The notes under the pieces are model-generated. The model made no database searches. It worked only from the letters and a program-made list of their open reading frames with translations, and had not been told where the DNA came from. Below are positions 1 through 5,125 of a stretch of DNA of 5,125 nucleotides, in pieces. The position numbers and the translations under genes are program-made. This stretch comes from Treponema sp. (GTDB taxonomy: Bacteria; Spirochaetota; Spirochaetia; Treponematales; Breznakiellaceae): the NCBI GenBank assembly GCA_009780285.1, contig WRAL01000134.1:1-5125 (forward strand). The letters are read 5' to 3'. Within the stretch, counting starts at the first letter, position 1, and each line of letters begins with the position of its first letter.

Positions 1-1521
1 AAAATCTGCGTCTGCCTGACGGCAAAAACAATAGCGCGAAACCTCGATATTCTCGAACAGTACCGCAAAAGCGCGGACATGGCGGAGCTTCGCGTCGATT
101 GCCTCGACCCTGACGAAAGGCTCTTGATCCGGCGCTTCCCCGAGCTTGCCGGCCTTCCTTCCATACTTACGATTCGCCGAAAGATAGACGGCGGGCGCTT
201 TATTTCCGGCGAGGGCTCGCGCGCCAGCCTTATGGCGCGCGGGCTTGCCTACGCGGACATCGATCGCAGGAAAAATTTCGCCTACATCGATCTGGAGGAA
301 GACCTGCGCGTTCCCAGCATCGAGGAGGCGGCGCGCTCCTTTGGCACGCGGGTTATACGATCGTACCATAACTTCAAGGGAGACGACGAGGATCTGGCGG
401 CGAAAATGCGCGCCATGACCCATGCCGGGGACGAGATTCTCAAAGTAGCCGTAATGGCCAACTCGACCTGGGACGCGCTCGCGCTTCTGCGCGCCGGCCG
501 CGAGCACAAGGGCAGGGAAAAAGTCCTTGTCGCGATGGGCGAGAAGGGGATTTTCAGCCGAATATTGGCCAAGCGCTTTGGGTCGCTTTGGAGCTACGCG
601 CTTCCCTCCGAGCTAATGGATGCCGACGGCGCTCGCCTGGGGATTATGGACCCGGCGGTTTTGGCGCGCGACTACCGCTTCAGGCAAATAGGCGCGGACA
701 CGAAAATCTACGGCGCCGCCGGCTTTCCGCTTAGGGCCGCGCATCTGTGCGGATTTTTCAACGCCGTTTTCGAGATGGAAAGCATGGACGCGGTCTACGC
801 GCCCTTTCCGGCGGACTCCATCGTGGCCTGCATGGAGCTTGCGCGCGAGCTTGGCCTTCTTGGGCTTTCCGTTTTTTCCCCTTACAAGGAGTCGGTGATC
901 CCGCTTTTGGACGAGCAATCCCCCGACGTGGAAAAAATCGGCGCTTGCAGCGCGCTGGAGCGCATGGAATCCCCCGAAGGCGCGACGATGTGGCGCGGGC
1001 ATAATTTCGAGGGCCTGGCTTTTCGCGAATCCATCTCGGAATTTTTGGGCTGGCGCAGCCTTCGCCGGACGCGCGCCACCGTGATAGGCTCGGGGAGCGC
1101 GGCCAAGGCCGTAGCCGCCGAGCTTTACCGAGCGGGCGCCAAGGCGCTTATCCTCGACGGCGCCGTTCGAAAGGCCCGCGCCCTGGCGCTTCCCTACAGG
1201 TTCGCCTGGGGCAGCCTCGACGAGGTCGCGAAAATCGAAGAGTACCGCGACATTATTATTCGCGCAGTGTCCGACGGCGCCGAGGACAGGGACTTTTTCG
1301 ATTCGGCGGAAAGGCACGCCTTTACCGGACAGGAGATCGTCATGGACTTAGCCTGCCGGCCGGAAACGACGGCCTTTCTCAAACGCGCATCGGAGGCCGG
1401 CTGCAAGGTTTTGGGCGGAAGGGACGCGCTTGCGCGACAGGCGCGGCTCCAGTACGCTTGCTTCACGGGCCGGGAATTCCCGGAATACGCCGCGCCCAAA
1501 ATTCAGATGGAATGGGATTAA
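1..1521 (+). CDS. aroDE: Fused type I 3-dehydroquinate dehydratase / shikimate dehydrogenase-like protein (5'-partial)
   Basis: The frame is open from base 1 to the TAA at 1519-1521, giving 506 residues; the true start lies just upstream. The ATG at 79 is internal, because the residues before it (KICVCLTAKTIARNLDIL) form the expected first strand of a dehydratase barrel. Numbering below counts the first codon of the window as 1. Dehydratase half, about 1-235: E29-x-R31 motif, R59 in the TIRRK strand, catalytic H123 (SYHNF), Schiff-base K148 (ILKVAVM), and R187 in the GIFSR...FGS motif. It would convert 3-dehydroquinate to 3-dehydroshikimate in the cytoplasm. Shikimate-dehydrogenase half, about 236-506: YGAAGFPL opening, catalytic-type K296 (SPYK), IGA, a GSGSAA Rossmann loop (363-368), and a C-terminal Q480. 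Many substrate residues are changed here (Ser pair to A247/L249, Asn to S317, Asp to E337), so the reductase activity is uncertain. Domain order matches bifunctional AroDE proteins of spirochaetes, chlamydiae and plants. rpiA follows after two bases. Confidence 0.88.
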   Translation, partial: KICVCLTAKTIARNLDILEQYRKSADMAELRVDCLDPDERLLIRRFPELAGLPSILTIRRKIDGGRFISGEGSRASLMARGLAYADIDRRKNFAYIDLEEDLRVPSIEEAARSFGTRVIRSYHNFKGDDEDLAAKMRAMTHAGDEILKVAVMANSTWDALALLRAGREHKGREKVLVAMGEKGIFSRILAKRFGSLWSYALPSELMDADGARLGIMDPAVLARDYRFRQIGADTKIYGAAGFPLRAAHLCGFFNAVFEMESMDAVYAPFPADSIVACMELARELGLLGLSVFSPYKESVIPLLDEQSPDVEKIGACSALERMESPEGATMWRGHNFEGLAFRESISEFLGWRSLRRTRATVIGSGSAAKAVAAELYRAGAKALILDGAVRKARALALPYRFAWGSLDEVAKIEEYRDIIIRAVSDGAEDRDFFDSAERHAFTGQEIVMDLACRPETTAFLKRASEAGCKVLGGRDALARQARLQYACFTGREFPEYAAPKIQMEWD

Positions 1522-1523
1522 CG

Positions 1524-2237
1524 ATGGACGAACGGACAAGGATGAAGGAAGCCGCCGGCCGCGCCGCCGTCGATGCGTTGGCGCGCAGCGGCATGAAGCT
1601 GGGGCTGGGAACCGGCTCCACGGCAATTTTCGCCGTCCGCAGGGTCGGCGAGCTTATGGCGCAGGGAGCGCTGCGCGACATAAGCGCCTTCGCCACGAGC
1701 CTTCAAACCGAAATGGAATGCGAAAAGCTCGGCATTCCTTTTTTTCCCCTTAATTCAGGCCGGCTTTCCGGCAGCCTCGACCTGACGATAGACGGCGCCG
1801 ACGAAGTTGACGCGCTTGGCCGGCTTGTCAAAGGCGGCGGCGGCGCGCTCTTGGTGGAAAAGCTCGCCGCCTACAATTCGGGCGCCTACGCCATCGCCGT
1901 GGACGAATCGAAGCTGGTCCAGGCGCTGGGCCTGCGCTTTCCCGTCCCCGTGGAAGTGGCGCCCTGCGCCAGGCTTGCCGTCGCGCGCGCGATTGAGGGC
2001 CTGGGAGCGCGCGCCGTCCTGCGCGAGGCCCTTCGCAAGGCCGGCCCCGTGATAACCGAAAACGGCAACCTGATACTCGACGCGCTCTTTGACGCGCCGG
2101 CGGATCCGGCGGCGATGGAAGCGGCGCTTAACCTAATCCCCGGCGTGATGGAAAACGGCTTTTTCGCCCGCAAGCCGGCGACCGTTTTCGTCGGCCGCTC
2201 GAACGGCGCCGTGGATACCCTGGACTTTTTGCGCTAG
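1524..2237 (+). CDS. rpiA: Ribose-5-phosphate isomerase A
   Basis: This gene encodes a 237-residue cytoplasmic enzyme that interconverts ribose 5-phosphate and ribulose 5-phosphate in the pentose phosphate pathway (E. coli RpiA is 219 residues). Family motifs appear in order: GLGTGSTA at 27-34 (phosphate-binding loop), TIDGADEVD at 88-96, KGGGGALLVEK at 103-113, DESK at 127-130, ITENGNLILD at 177-186, and an IPGVMENGFF segment at 205-214. By alignment with E. coli, D81, D84, K94 and E103 correspond to D90, D93, K103 and E112, so the active site is intact. The ATG at 1524 was chosen because MDERTRMKEAAG lines up with the usual N-terminus. An in-frame ATG at 1512 would add four residues and overlap aroDE by ten bases, and I cannot fully exclude it. 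No strong Shine-Dalgarno sequence precedes 1524 (only a GGGA about six bases away), which fits translational coupling to aroDE. No convincing terminator follows. Confidence 0.95.
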   Translation: MDERTRMKEAAGRAAVDALARSGMKLGLGTGSTAIFAVRRVGELMAQGALRDISAFATSLQTEMECEKLGIPFFPLNSGRLSGSLDLTIDGADEVDALGRLVKGGGGALLVEKLAAYNSGAYAIAVDESKLVQALGLRFPVPVEVAPCARLAVARAIEGLGARAVLREALRKAGPVITENGNLILDALFDAPADPAAMEAALNLIPGVMENGFFARKPATVFVGRSNGAVDTLDFLR

Positions 2238-2286
2238 GCGCCGATGCGCCCCGAGCGCCGCGAAGCGATTTGCGGCCATCCAATAA

Positions 2287-2344
2287 CGTCATGCTCCGAC
2301 CTCCCTCCGACTTGATCGGAGGGTCGAAGCATCCATCGCGAATG
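2287..2344. repeat. Palindromic repeat, hairpin 1
   Basis: The core is a perfect 8-bp stem, CCCTCCGA (2303-2310) with TCGGAGGG (2316-2323), around the loop CTTGA. An outer stem pairs 2291-2299 with 2324-2332 with a single C/A mismatch, separated from the core by a three-base bulge (2300-2302). The left end CGTCATGCTCCGAC (2287-2300) and right end AGCATCCATCGCGAATG (2328-2344) recur exactly in hairpin 3. The pattern resembles REP-like intergenic palindromes dispersed in some bacterial genomes, but copy number elsewhere in this genome is unknown. Confidence 0.8.
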
Positions 2345-2361
2345 GCGGCCATTGGCGCTGG

Positions 2362-2384
2362 ACCCGCCGATCAAATCGGCGGGT
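2362..2384. repeat. Palindromic repeat, hairpin 2 (inverted orientation)
   Basis: A perfect 9-bp stem, ACCCGCCGA (2362-2370) with TCGGCGGGT (2376-2384), closes a five-base loop TCAAA. Read on the minus strand the core is CCCGCCGA, loop TTTGA, TCGGCGGG. This is hairpin 1 with one compensated stem pair and one loop change, so it belongs to the same family in the opposite orientation. Confidence 0.78.
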
Positions 2385-2400
2385 ACGGAGGAGCGAATTC

Positions 2401-2442
2401 CGTCATGCTCCGACTTGATCGGAGCATCCATCGCGAATGACG
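2401..2442. repeat. Palindromic repeat, hairpin 3
   Basis: A perfect 9-bp stem, ATGCTCCGA (2405-2413) with TCGGAGCAT (2419-2427), surrounds the loop CTTGA. The whole 42-base unit is bounded by the short inverted ends CGTCAT (2401-2406) and ATGACG (2437-2442), which suggests this is the complete, simplest form of the repeat. Hairpin 1 shares both flanks but has a longer, differently paired centre. Confidence 0.82.
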
Positions 2443-2479
2443 CATTGGCAAATGGTCCCGCCGGCTCCCGATCGCGATC

Positions 2480-2508
2480 TTGATCTTAGTCGGCCTTTGC
2501 GCTATGCT
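2480..2508 (+). promoter_or_regulatory. Predicted sigma-70-type promoter for yajC-secD-secF
   Basis: TTGATC at 2480-2485 matches the -35 consensus at four of six positions. TATGCT at 2503-2508 matches the -10 consensus at four of six. The spacer is exactly 17 bases. Transcription would begin near 2515, leaving a leader of about 60 bases before yajC. The position at the start of the Sec operon, after a repeat-filled gap, supports it, but the match is modest and no experiment backs it. Confidence 0.45.
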
Positions 2509-2561
2509 GGCGGCGTAAACGGCGTTTCCGCGAAAGATCGGGGCGCTTCAACCTAAAAAGC

Positions 2562-2568
2562 AAGGAAG
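2562..2568 (+). promoter_or_regulatory. Ribosome binding site of yajC
   Basis: AAGGAAG lies with its AAGGA core eight bases before the ATG at 2575. It is among the clearest Shine-Dalgarno sequences in the window and fixes the yajC start. Confidence 0.75.
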
Positions 2569-2574
2569 TACCTA

Positions 2575-2964
2575 ATGCACGATCTCGCACTTTTTCTTTT
2601 GATGGCCGCCCCGCCCGCAGGCGGCGAAGCCGCTCCAGGCGCCGGTCTTATGACCTTTCTCCCCTTCATCGCGATCATCGCGATCTTCTATTTCCTCATC
2701 ATCCGCCCGCAGCGCAAAAAGCAGAAAGAGACGCAGAACATGCTCTCCGCGCTGAAAAAGGGCGACAAGGTCGTTACCGTGGGCGGCGTCCACGGCACGA
2801 TTCAGAACGTCCGCGAGCATTCCGTGGTGCTGAAGGTGGACGCGAACACGAAGATAGAGTTCAGCCGCAGCGCGATTTCTTCTATTACAAGCCAGGCGCG
2901 CGAGAAGGAAAAGGAAGAGGAGGCCGCCGATTCGGACGACGAGGAGTCTTCCGAGGAGAAATAG
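2575..2964 (+). CDS. yajC: Preprotein translocase subunit YajC
   Basis: This gene encodes a 129-residue single-pass inner-membrane protein that associates with SecD and SecF, and through them with the SecYEG export channel. A short hydrophobic, Ala/Pro/Gly-rich N-terminal part (1-26) precedes one membrane helix at about 27-43. It runs straight into the family signature FYFLIIRPQRKKQKE (38-52), a positively charged cytoplasmic face. The small soluble domain follows (LKKGDKVVTVGGVHGTI at 60-76, then ISSI near 101-104). The tail from 109 is strikingly acidic, with 12 Asp/Glu in 21 residues, and is probably disordered. Length is slightly above the roughly 110 residues common in the family, because of that tail. 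It is the first gene after the predicted promoter and is followed by secD, the usual order. YajC is a non-essential accessory in E. coli; the exact role is still unclear. Confidence 0.95.
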   Translation: MHDLALFLLMAAPPAGGEAAPGAGLMTFLPFIAIIAIFYFLIIRPQRKKQKETQNMLSALKKGDKVVTVGGVHGTIQNVREHSVVLKVDANTKIEFSRSAISSITSQAREKEKEEEAADSDDEESSEEK

Positions 2965-2993
2965 GAACCGCCGCCCGAAAGGGGCGGCGATTC
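2965..2993 (+). terminator. GC-rich hairpin between yajC and secD (possible attenuator)
   Basis: Directly after the yajC stop codon, CGCCGCCC (2969-2976) pairs perfectly with GGGCGGCG (2982-2989) around GAAAG. Beyond one C/A mismatch, GAA (2965-2967) pairs with TTC (2991-2993). The following bases are only moderately T-rich (CTTTCTTT, 2998-3005, after a CGGG interruption). It could be a weak intrinsic terminator, an attenuator that lowers secD-secF relative to yajC, or an mRNA-stabilising stem. Full termination is unlikely, because secD has no obvious promoter of its own in the 61-base gap. Confidence 0.5.
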
Positions 2994-3012
2994 CGGGCTT
3001 TCTTTCGTAAAC

Positions 3013-3017
3013 AGGAG
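3013..3017 (+). promoter_or_regulatory. Ribosome binding site of secD
   Basis: AGGAG stands eight bases before the ATG at 3026 and eleven before the adjacent in-frame ATG at 3029. The spacing favours 3026 as the start. Confidence 0.7.
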
Positions 3018-3025
3018 TATTTTTT

Positions 3026-4810
3026 ATGATGAAAAAACGCTACCGGTTCGGCATCGTGATTTTGGTGCTGGCCGTTTGCTTCGTGTTTCTATGGCCCAGC
3101 CTAAGCTGGCACTTCCTTACTTCCAGGGACCAGCAGGCGCGAGCGCTTCAGACCAGGGAGCAGATACGGAACCAGGCCATGTTCCGCGCCGAGGCGGATT
3201 ACCAAAGGCTTTTGGATCTGGCCCGCGCCGGCGGGGACGTTCCTGAGGACCTTGCCTTTCTTACCAGGGAGGCGCGGCGCCTGAACCGGGAAAACGGGCT
3301 TCCCTCGCCGGCTGTTTGGGACGCGCATTCCACGCTGGCCGCCTTTCCCAGCGCCTGGGCCGTGCGGGACGCCATCGAAACGCAGTACCGGGACGAGGTT
3401 TTCGCGCTTCGCAACCTTCAAAGGCAGGCCGTTCAGCTTGGGCTTGACCTTTCCGGCGGCCTCAGCATCGTGTTGCAGGCCGACATGGCGGCGCTTCAGG
3501 AAAGGCTGGATCGCTCGCTTACCGAGGAAGACCGCAATGACGCGATGGAGCGCACCCTTCAGGACCTGAACAGCCGCATTGACCAGTTCGGCCTTACCGA
3601 GCCGGTCATTCGCAGGCAGGGCCCGGATCAGATCTACGTGGAGATTCCCGGCAGCGCCGACCCGGAGCGCATCAACGACATAATCATGGGCCGGGGAAGC
3701 CTGACCTTCCATATCGTCGACGACGAGGCCACGGCGGCCTTCAACCTGTACTACCGGCAAAATCCCTTTACCACCTTCGACGCGAACGGAAACCTGGCCG
3801 TGGATCACGCGGCCATTCCCATTCCGGCCGACGTGGTGATTCGCGGGGTTTACGAGCAGGATCGCTACGGCCTTAACGAGCAGCAGCGCAACGCCGACGG
3901 CACCCTGCGCTTTTCGGCCATCCGCCGCGAGGTGGGCCTTGACGGCACGCACATACGCAGCGCCCTGGTCGAGCGGGATCAGTTCGGCAGGCCGGAAGTT
4001 ACGTTCATCCTTACGCCTGAAGGCGGCGACATTTTCTGGCAGCTTACCTCGGCCAACATCCAACGGCCCATGGCAATCGTCCTGGACGACAGGGTGCGCT
4101 CGCAGGCCACGATCCAGGGCGCGATCAGGGACAGGGTACGGCTTACCGGCTTTGGCTTTGACGAGGCGAACAGCATCGCCATGATGCTTAGGACCGCCGG
4201 CCTTCCGGTAACGCTCGAGGTGGTAAGCCAGCAGAGCATAGGCGCCTCGATGGGCGAGGACACCATCCGCCAGGGACTTTTCGCCCTGCTTGGAGGCGTG
4301 GCCCTGGTTCTGGTTTTTATGCTGGTGTATTACCGCTCGGCCGGCATCAACGCCGTGGTCGCTCAGCTTCTTAACTTCTATATCATGTTCAGCGTTCTTT
4401 CGGCCTTCAGCTTTACGCTAACCCTGCCGAGCATCGCGGGCTTTATCCTAACGATTGGAATGGCCACCGACGCGAACGTGATTATTTTCGAGCGCATAAA
4501 AGAGGAGCTGCGCCTGGGCAAGGGCCGAAAGGCCGCCGTCGAAATAGGCTTTGGAAAGGCTTTTTGGGCGGTTATGGACTCCAACGTTACAACGTTCATC
4601 GCGGCGCTCTTTTTGGCGCAGCTTGGCTCCGGGCCGATACAGGGCTTCGCCGTCGCGCTGAGCGTGGGCGTGTTTTCCTCGGTCTTTACGGCGCTCTTTG
4701 TTTCCCGCCTGATCTTTGACTTCGGAAGCGATGTTTTGGGCAGCAAGAAAATCCGAATCACATGGTCAAGGCCGCGCGCGGCGCGAGAGGCCGTTGGAGG
4801 TATTCGCTAA
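3026..4810 (+). CDS. secD: Protein translocase subunit SecD
   Basis: This gene encodes a 594-residue membrane protein that, with SecF, uses the proton-motive force to pull proteins through SecYEG and release them on the outer face of the membrane. Helix 1 is at about 8-28. A charged, probably helical periplasmic stretch (about 30-135) precedes the GLDLSGG motif (139-145). The large P1 domain continues through SRIDQFGLTEPVIR (183-196) and IYVEIPG (203-209) to about 405. Five further membrane helices lie in about 415-565. SQQSIGASMGEDTIRQG (401-417) introduces helix 2. GMATDANVIIFERIKEE (478-494) carries D482, equivalent to the essential proton-path Asp of helix 4 (E. coli D519); the preceding residue is Thr where Val is common. 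The size is close to the E. coli protein (615). The C-terminus is short and basic. The gene ends one base before secF and its last codons contain the secF ribosome binding site, so the two are probably translationally coupled. Resemblance to treponemal SecD is strong from memory. Confidence 0.97.
   Translation: MMKKRYRFGIVILVLAVCFVFLWPSLSWHFLTSRDQQARALQTREQIRNQAMFRAEADYQRLLDLARAGGDVPEDLAFLTREARRLNRENGLPSPAVWDAHSTLAAFPSAWAVRDAIETQYRDEVFALRNLQRQAVQLGLDLSGGLSIVLQADMAALQERLDRSLTEEDRNDAMERTLQDLNSRIDQFGLTEPVIRRQGPDQIYVEIPGSADPERINDIIMGRGSLTFHIVDDEATAAFNLYYRQNPFTTFDANGNLAVDHAAIPIPADVVIRGVYEQDRYGLNEQQRNADGTLRFSAIRREVGLDGTHIRSALVERDQFGRPEVTFILTPEGGDIFWQLTSANIQRPMAIVLDDRVRSQATIQGAIRDRVRLTGFGFDEANSIAMMLRTAGLPVTLEVVSQQSIGASMGEDTIRQGLFALLGGVALVLVFMLVYYRSAGINAVVAQLLNFYIMFSVLSAFSFTLTLPSIAGFILTIGMATDANVIIFERIKEELRLGKGRKAAVEIGFGKAFWAVMDSNVTTFIAALFLAQLGSGPIQGFAVALSVGVFSSVFTALFVSRLIFDFGSDVLGSKKIRITWSRPRAAREAVGGIR
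4796..4800 (+). promoter_or_regulatory. Ribosome binding site of secF, inside secD
   Basis: GGAGG within the final secD codons lies eleven bases before the secF ATG at 4812. The spacing is somewhat long, but the arrangement with a TAA-G-ATG junction suggests coupled re-initiation by ribosomes finishing secD. Confidence 0.6.
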
Positions 4811-4811
4811 G

Positions 4812-5125
4812 ATGAGAAAGATTATTCCTTTTTCCCGCATGTTCAAGCCGGCGGCGGTACTTTCCGCCTTGCTGATAAGCGGCGGCATCGCGGCGTTTTT
4901 TATTACCGGCGGCTTCAACCTTGGCGTTGACTTTCAGGCCGGCATGGTGCAGGAGGTGCAGATCGCGCCCACCGCGTTCACCCTTACCTGGGAAGGCGCG
5001 GGAACGGCGACGATTTCCTCGGACGCGAACGGCTTTTACGTTGTTCACGCGGTGCCGGGAACGGAGACGCGCTCGCTGGCCTTCCTTTTCGCCGAGCATG
5101 GAACCGTGGGCGCGCTTCTTGACGC
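4812..5125 (+). CDS. secF: Protein translocase subunit SecF (3'-partial)
   Basis: This reading frame starts one base after the secD stop and stays open to the window end, giving 104 complete codons of a protein usually near 300-400 residues. A short basic N-terminus (MRKIIPFSRMFKP) leads into membrane helix 1 at about 14-32. Next comes FNLGVDFQAG (35-44), the counterpart of the GIDFxGG motif that opens the periplasmic P4 domain; Ala replaces the first of the two closing glycines. The rest is the start of that periplasmic domain (VQEVQI, then a Thr/Ala/Gly-rich stretch). SecF pairs with SecD to form the proton-driven export motor. The start at 4812 is supported by the GGAGG upstream; an internal ATG at 4839 would cut off the basic N-terminus. 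Confidence 0.92.
   Translation, partial: MRKIIPFSRMFKPAAVLSALLISGGIAAFFITGGFNLGVDFQAGMVQEVQIAPTAFTLTWEGAGTATISSDANGFYVVHAVPGTETRSLAFLFAEHGTVGALLD

Larger units (their letters stand above)
2238..2574. other. Intergenic region with palindromic repeats and promoter
   Basis: This 337-base gap between rpiA and yajC holds no credible gene. Its first 50 bases contain only a short inverted repeat touching the rpiA stop (GGCGC 2237-2241 with GCGCC 2246-2250) and no T-run. From 2287 to about 2463 it carries three related hairpins and a composite direct duplication, listed separately. A perfect ten-base palindrome, GATCGCGATC, lies at 2470-2479, just before the predicted promoter at 2480-2508. The remaining leader (about 2515-2574) is plain and ends in a ribosome binding site. 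The region probably separates two transcription units: aroDE-rpiA and yajC-secD-secF. Confidence 0.8.

Noticed and set aside
613..1317. Long minus-strand open frame of 234 codons opposite aroDE
   Set aside because: It lies wholly opposite a gene with clear family motifs, shows no recognisable domain, and is rich in Arg, Ala and Gly as expected of antisense frames in GC-rich coding DNA.
1458..1523. TTG at 1458 as an earlier rpiA start
   Set aside because: It would add 22 residues with no counterpart in RpiA proteins and would overlap the conserved end of aroDE by 64 bases.
1430..1753. Plus-strand open frame of 107 codons across the aroDE-rpiA junction
   Set aside because: It runs out of frame through both real genes, is Arg-rich, and matches no family I recognise.
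2237..2250. Short stem GGCGC/GCGCC at the rpiA stop as a terminator
   Set aside because: The stem has only five pairs and no T-run follows, so it does not qualify as an intrinsic terminator.
2291..2440. Small open frame of 49 codons spanning hairpins 1 to 3
   Set aside because: It is built from the palindromic repeats, has no ribosome binding site, and peptides of the MLRLDRSIHRE kind are a familiar false call from such repeats.
2287..2463. Repeat block as a CRISPR array
   Set aside because: The units are inverted as well as direct, differ in length, and lack evenly sized unique spacers; no cas gene is nearby.
3101..4063. Long minus-strand open frame of 320 codons opposite secD
   Set aside because: It overlaps the well-supported secD over its full length, has no recognisable motif, and its composition is that of an antisense shadow.

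Overview
This window reads as ordinary chromosomal housekeeping DNA from a GC-rich member of the Spirochaetota, probably close to the Treponema/Spirochaeta group. The assignment rests on remembered resemblance only. The fused AroD-AroE protein begins with a KICVCLTAKTI-type strand followed by an ELRVD motif, as I recall it from treponemes. The SecD sequence also matches treponemal SecD along its whole length, including a charged stretch after the first membrane helix that I remember from those proteins. No search was run. All genes are on the + strand and there is no sign of phage, insertion sequence, CRISPR array, tRNA or rRNA.

Layout. Bases 1-1521 hold a 5'-truncated gene for a fused type I 3-dehydroquinate dehydratase / shikimate dehydrogenase. 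Two bases later comes rpiA (1524-2237), ribose-5-phosphate isomerase A. A 337-base intergenic region (2238-2574) follows. It carries three related palindromic hairpins, part of them in a composite direct duplication, and ends in a plausible sigma-70-type promoter (2480-2508) and a good ribosome binding site. Then comes the Sec accessory operon: yajC (2575-2964), a GC-rich hairpin right after its stop, secD (3026-4810), and secF (from 4812, cut by the window end).

How the genes work together. The first pair links central carbon metabolism to aromatic biosynthesis: RpiA belongs to the non-oxidative pentose phosphate pathway, which supplies the erythrose 4-phosphate that enters the shikimate pathway. 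Their two-base spacing suggests translational coupling. The second group encodes YajC, SecD and SecF, the membrane complex that helps SecYEG complete protein export using the proton-motive force.

Most notable points. (1) The shikimate-dehydrogenase half of the fused enzyme keeps its fold signature and the catalytic Lys but has lost most canonical shikimate- and NADP-binding residues. (2) The three intergenic hairpins differ at stem positions by paired, compensating changes while the five-base loop stays nearly constant, which points to selection on structure or an amplifying repeat family. I found no convincing previously undescribed system.
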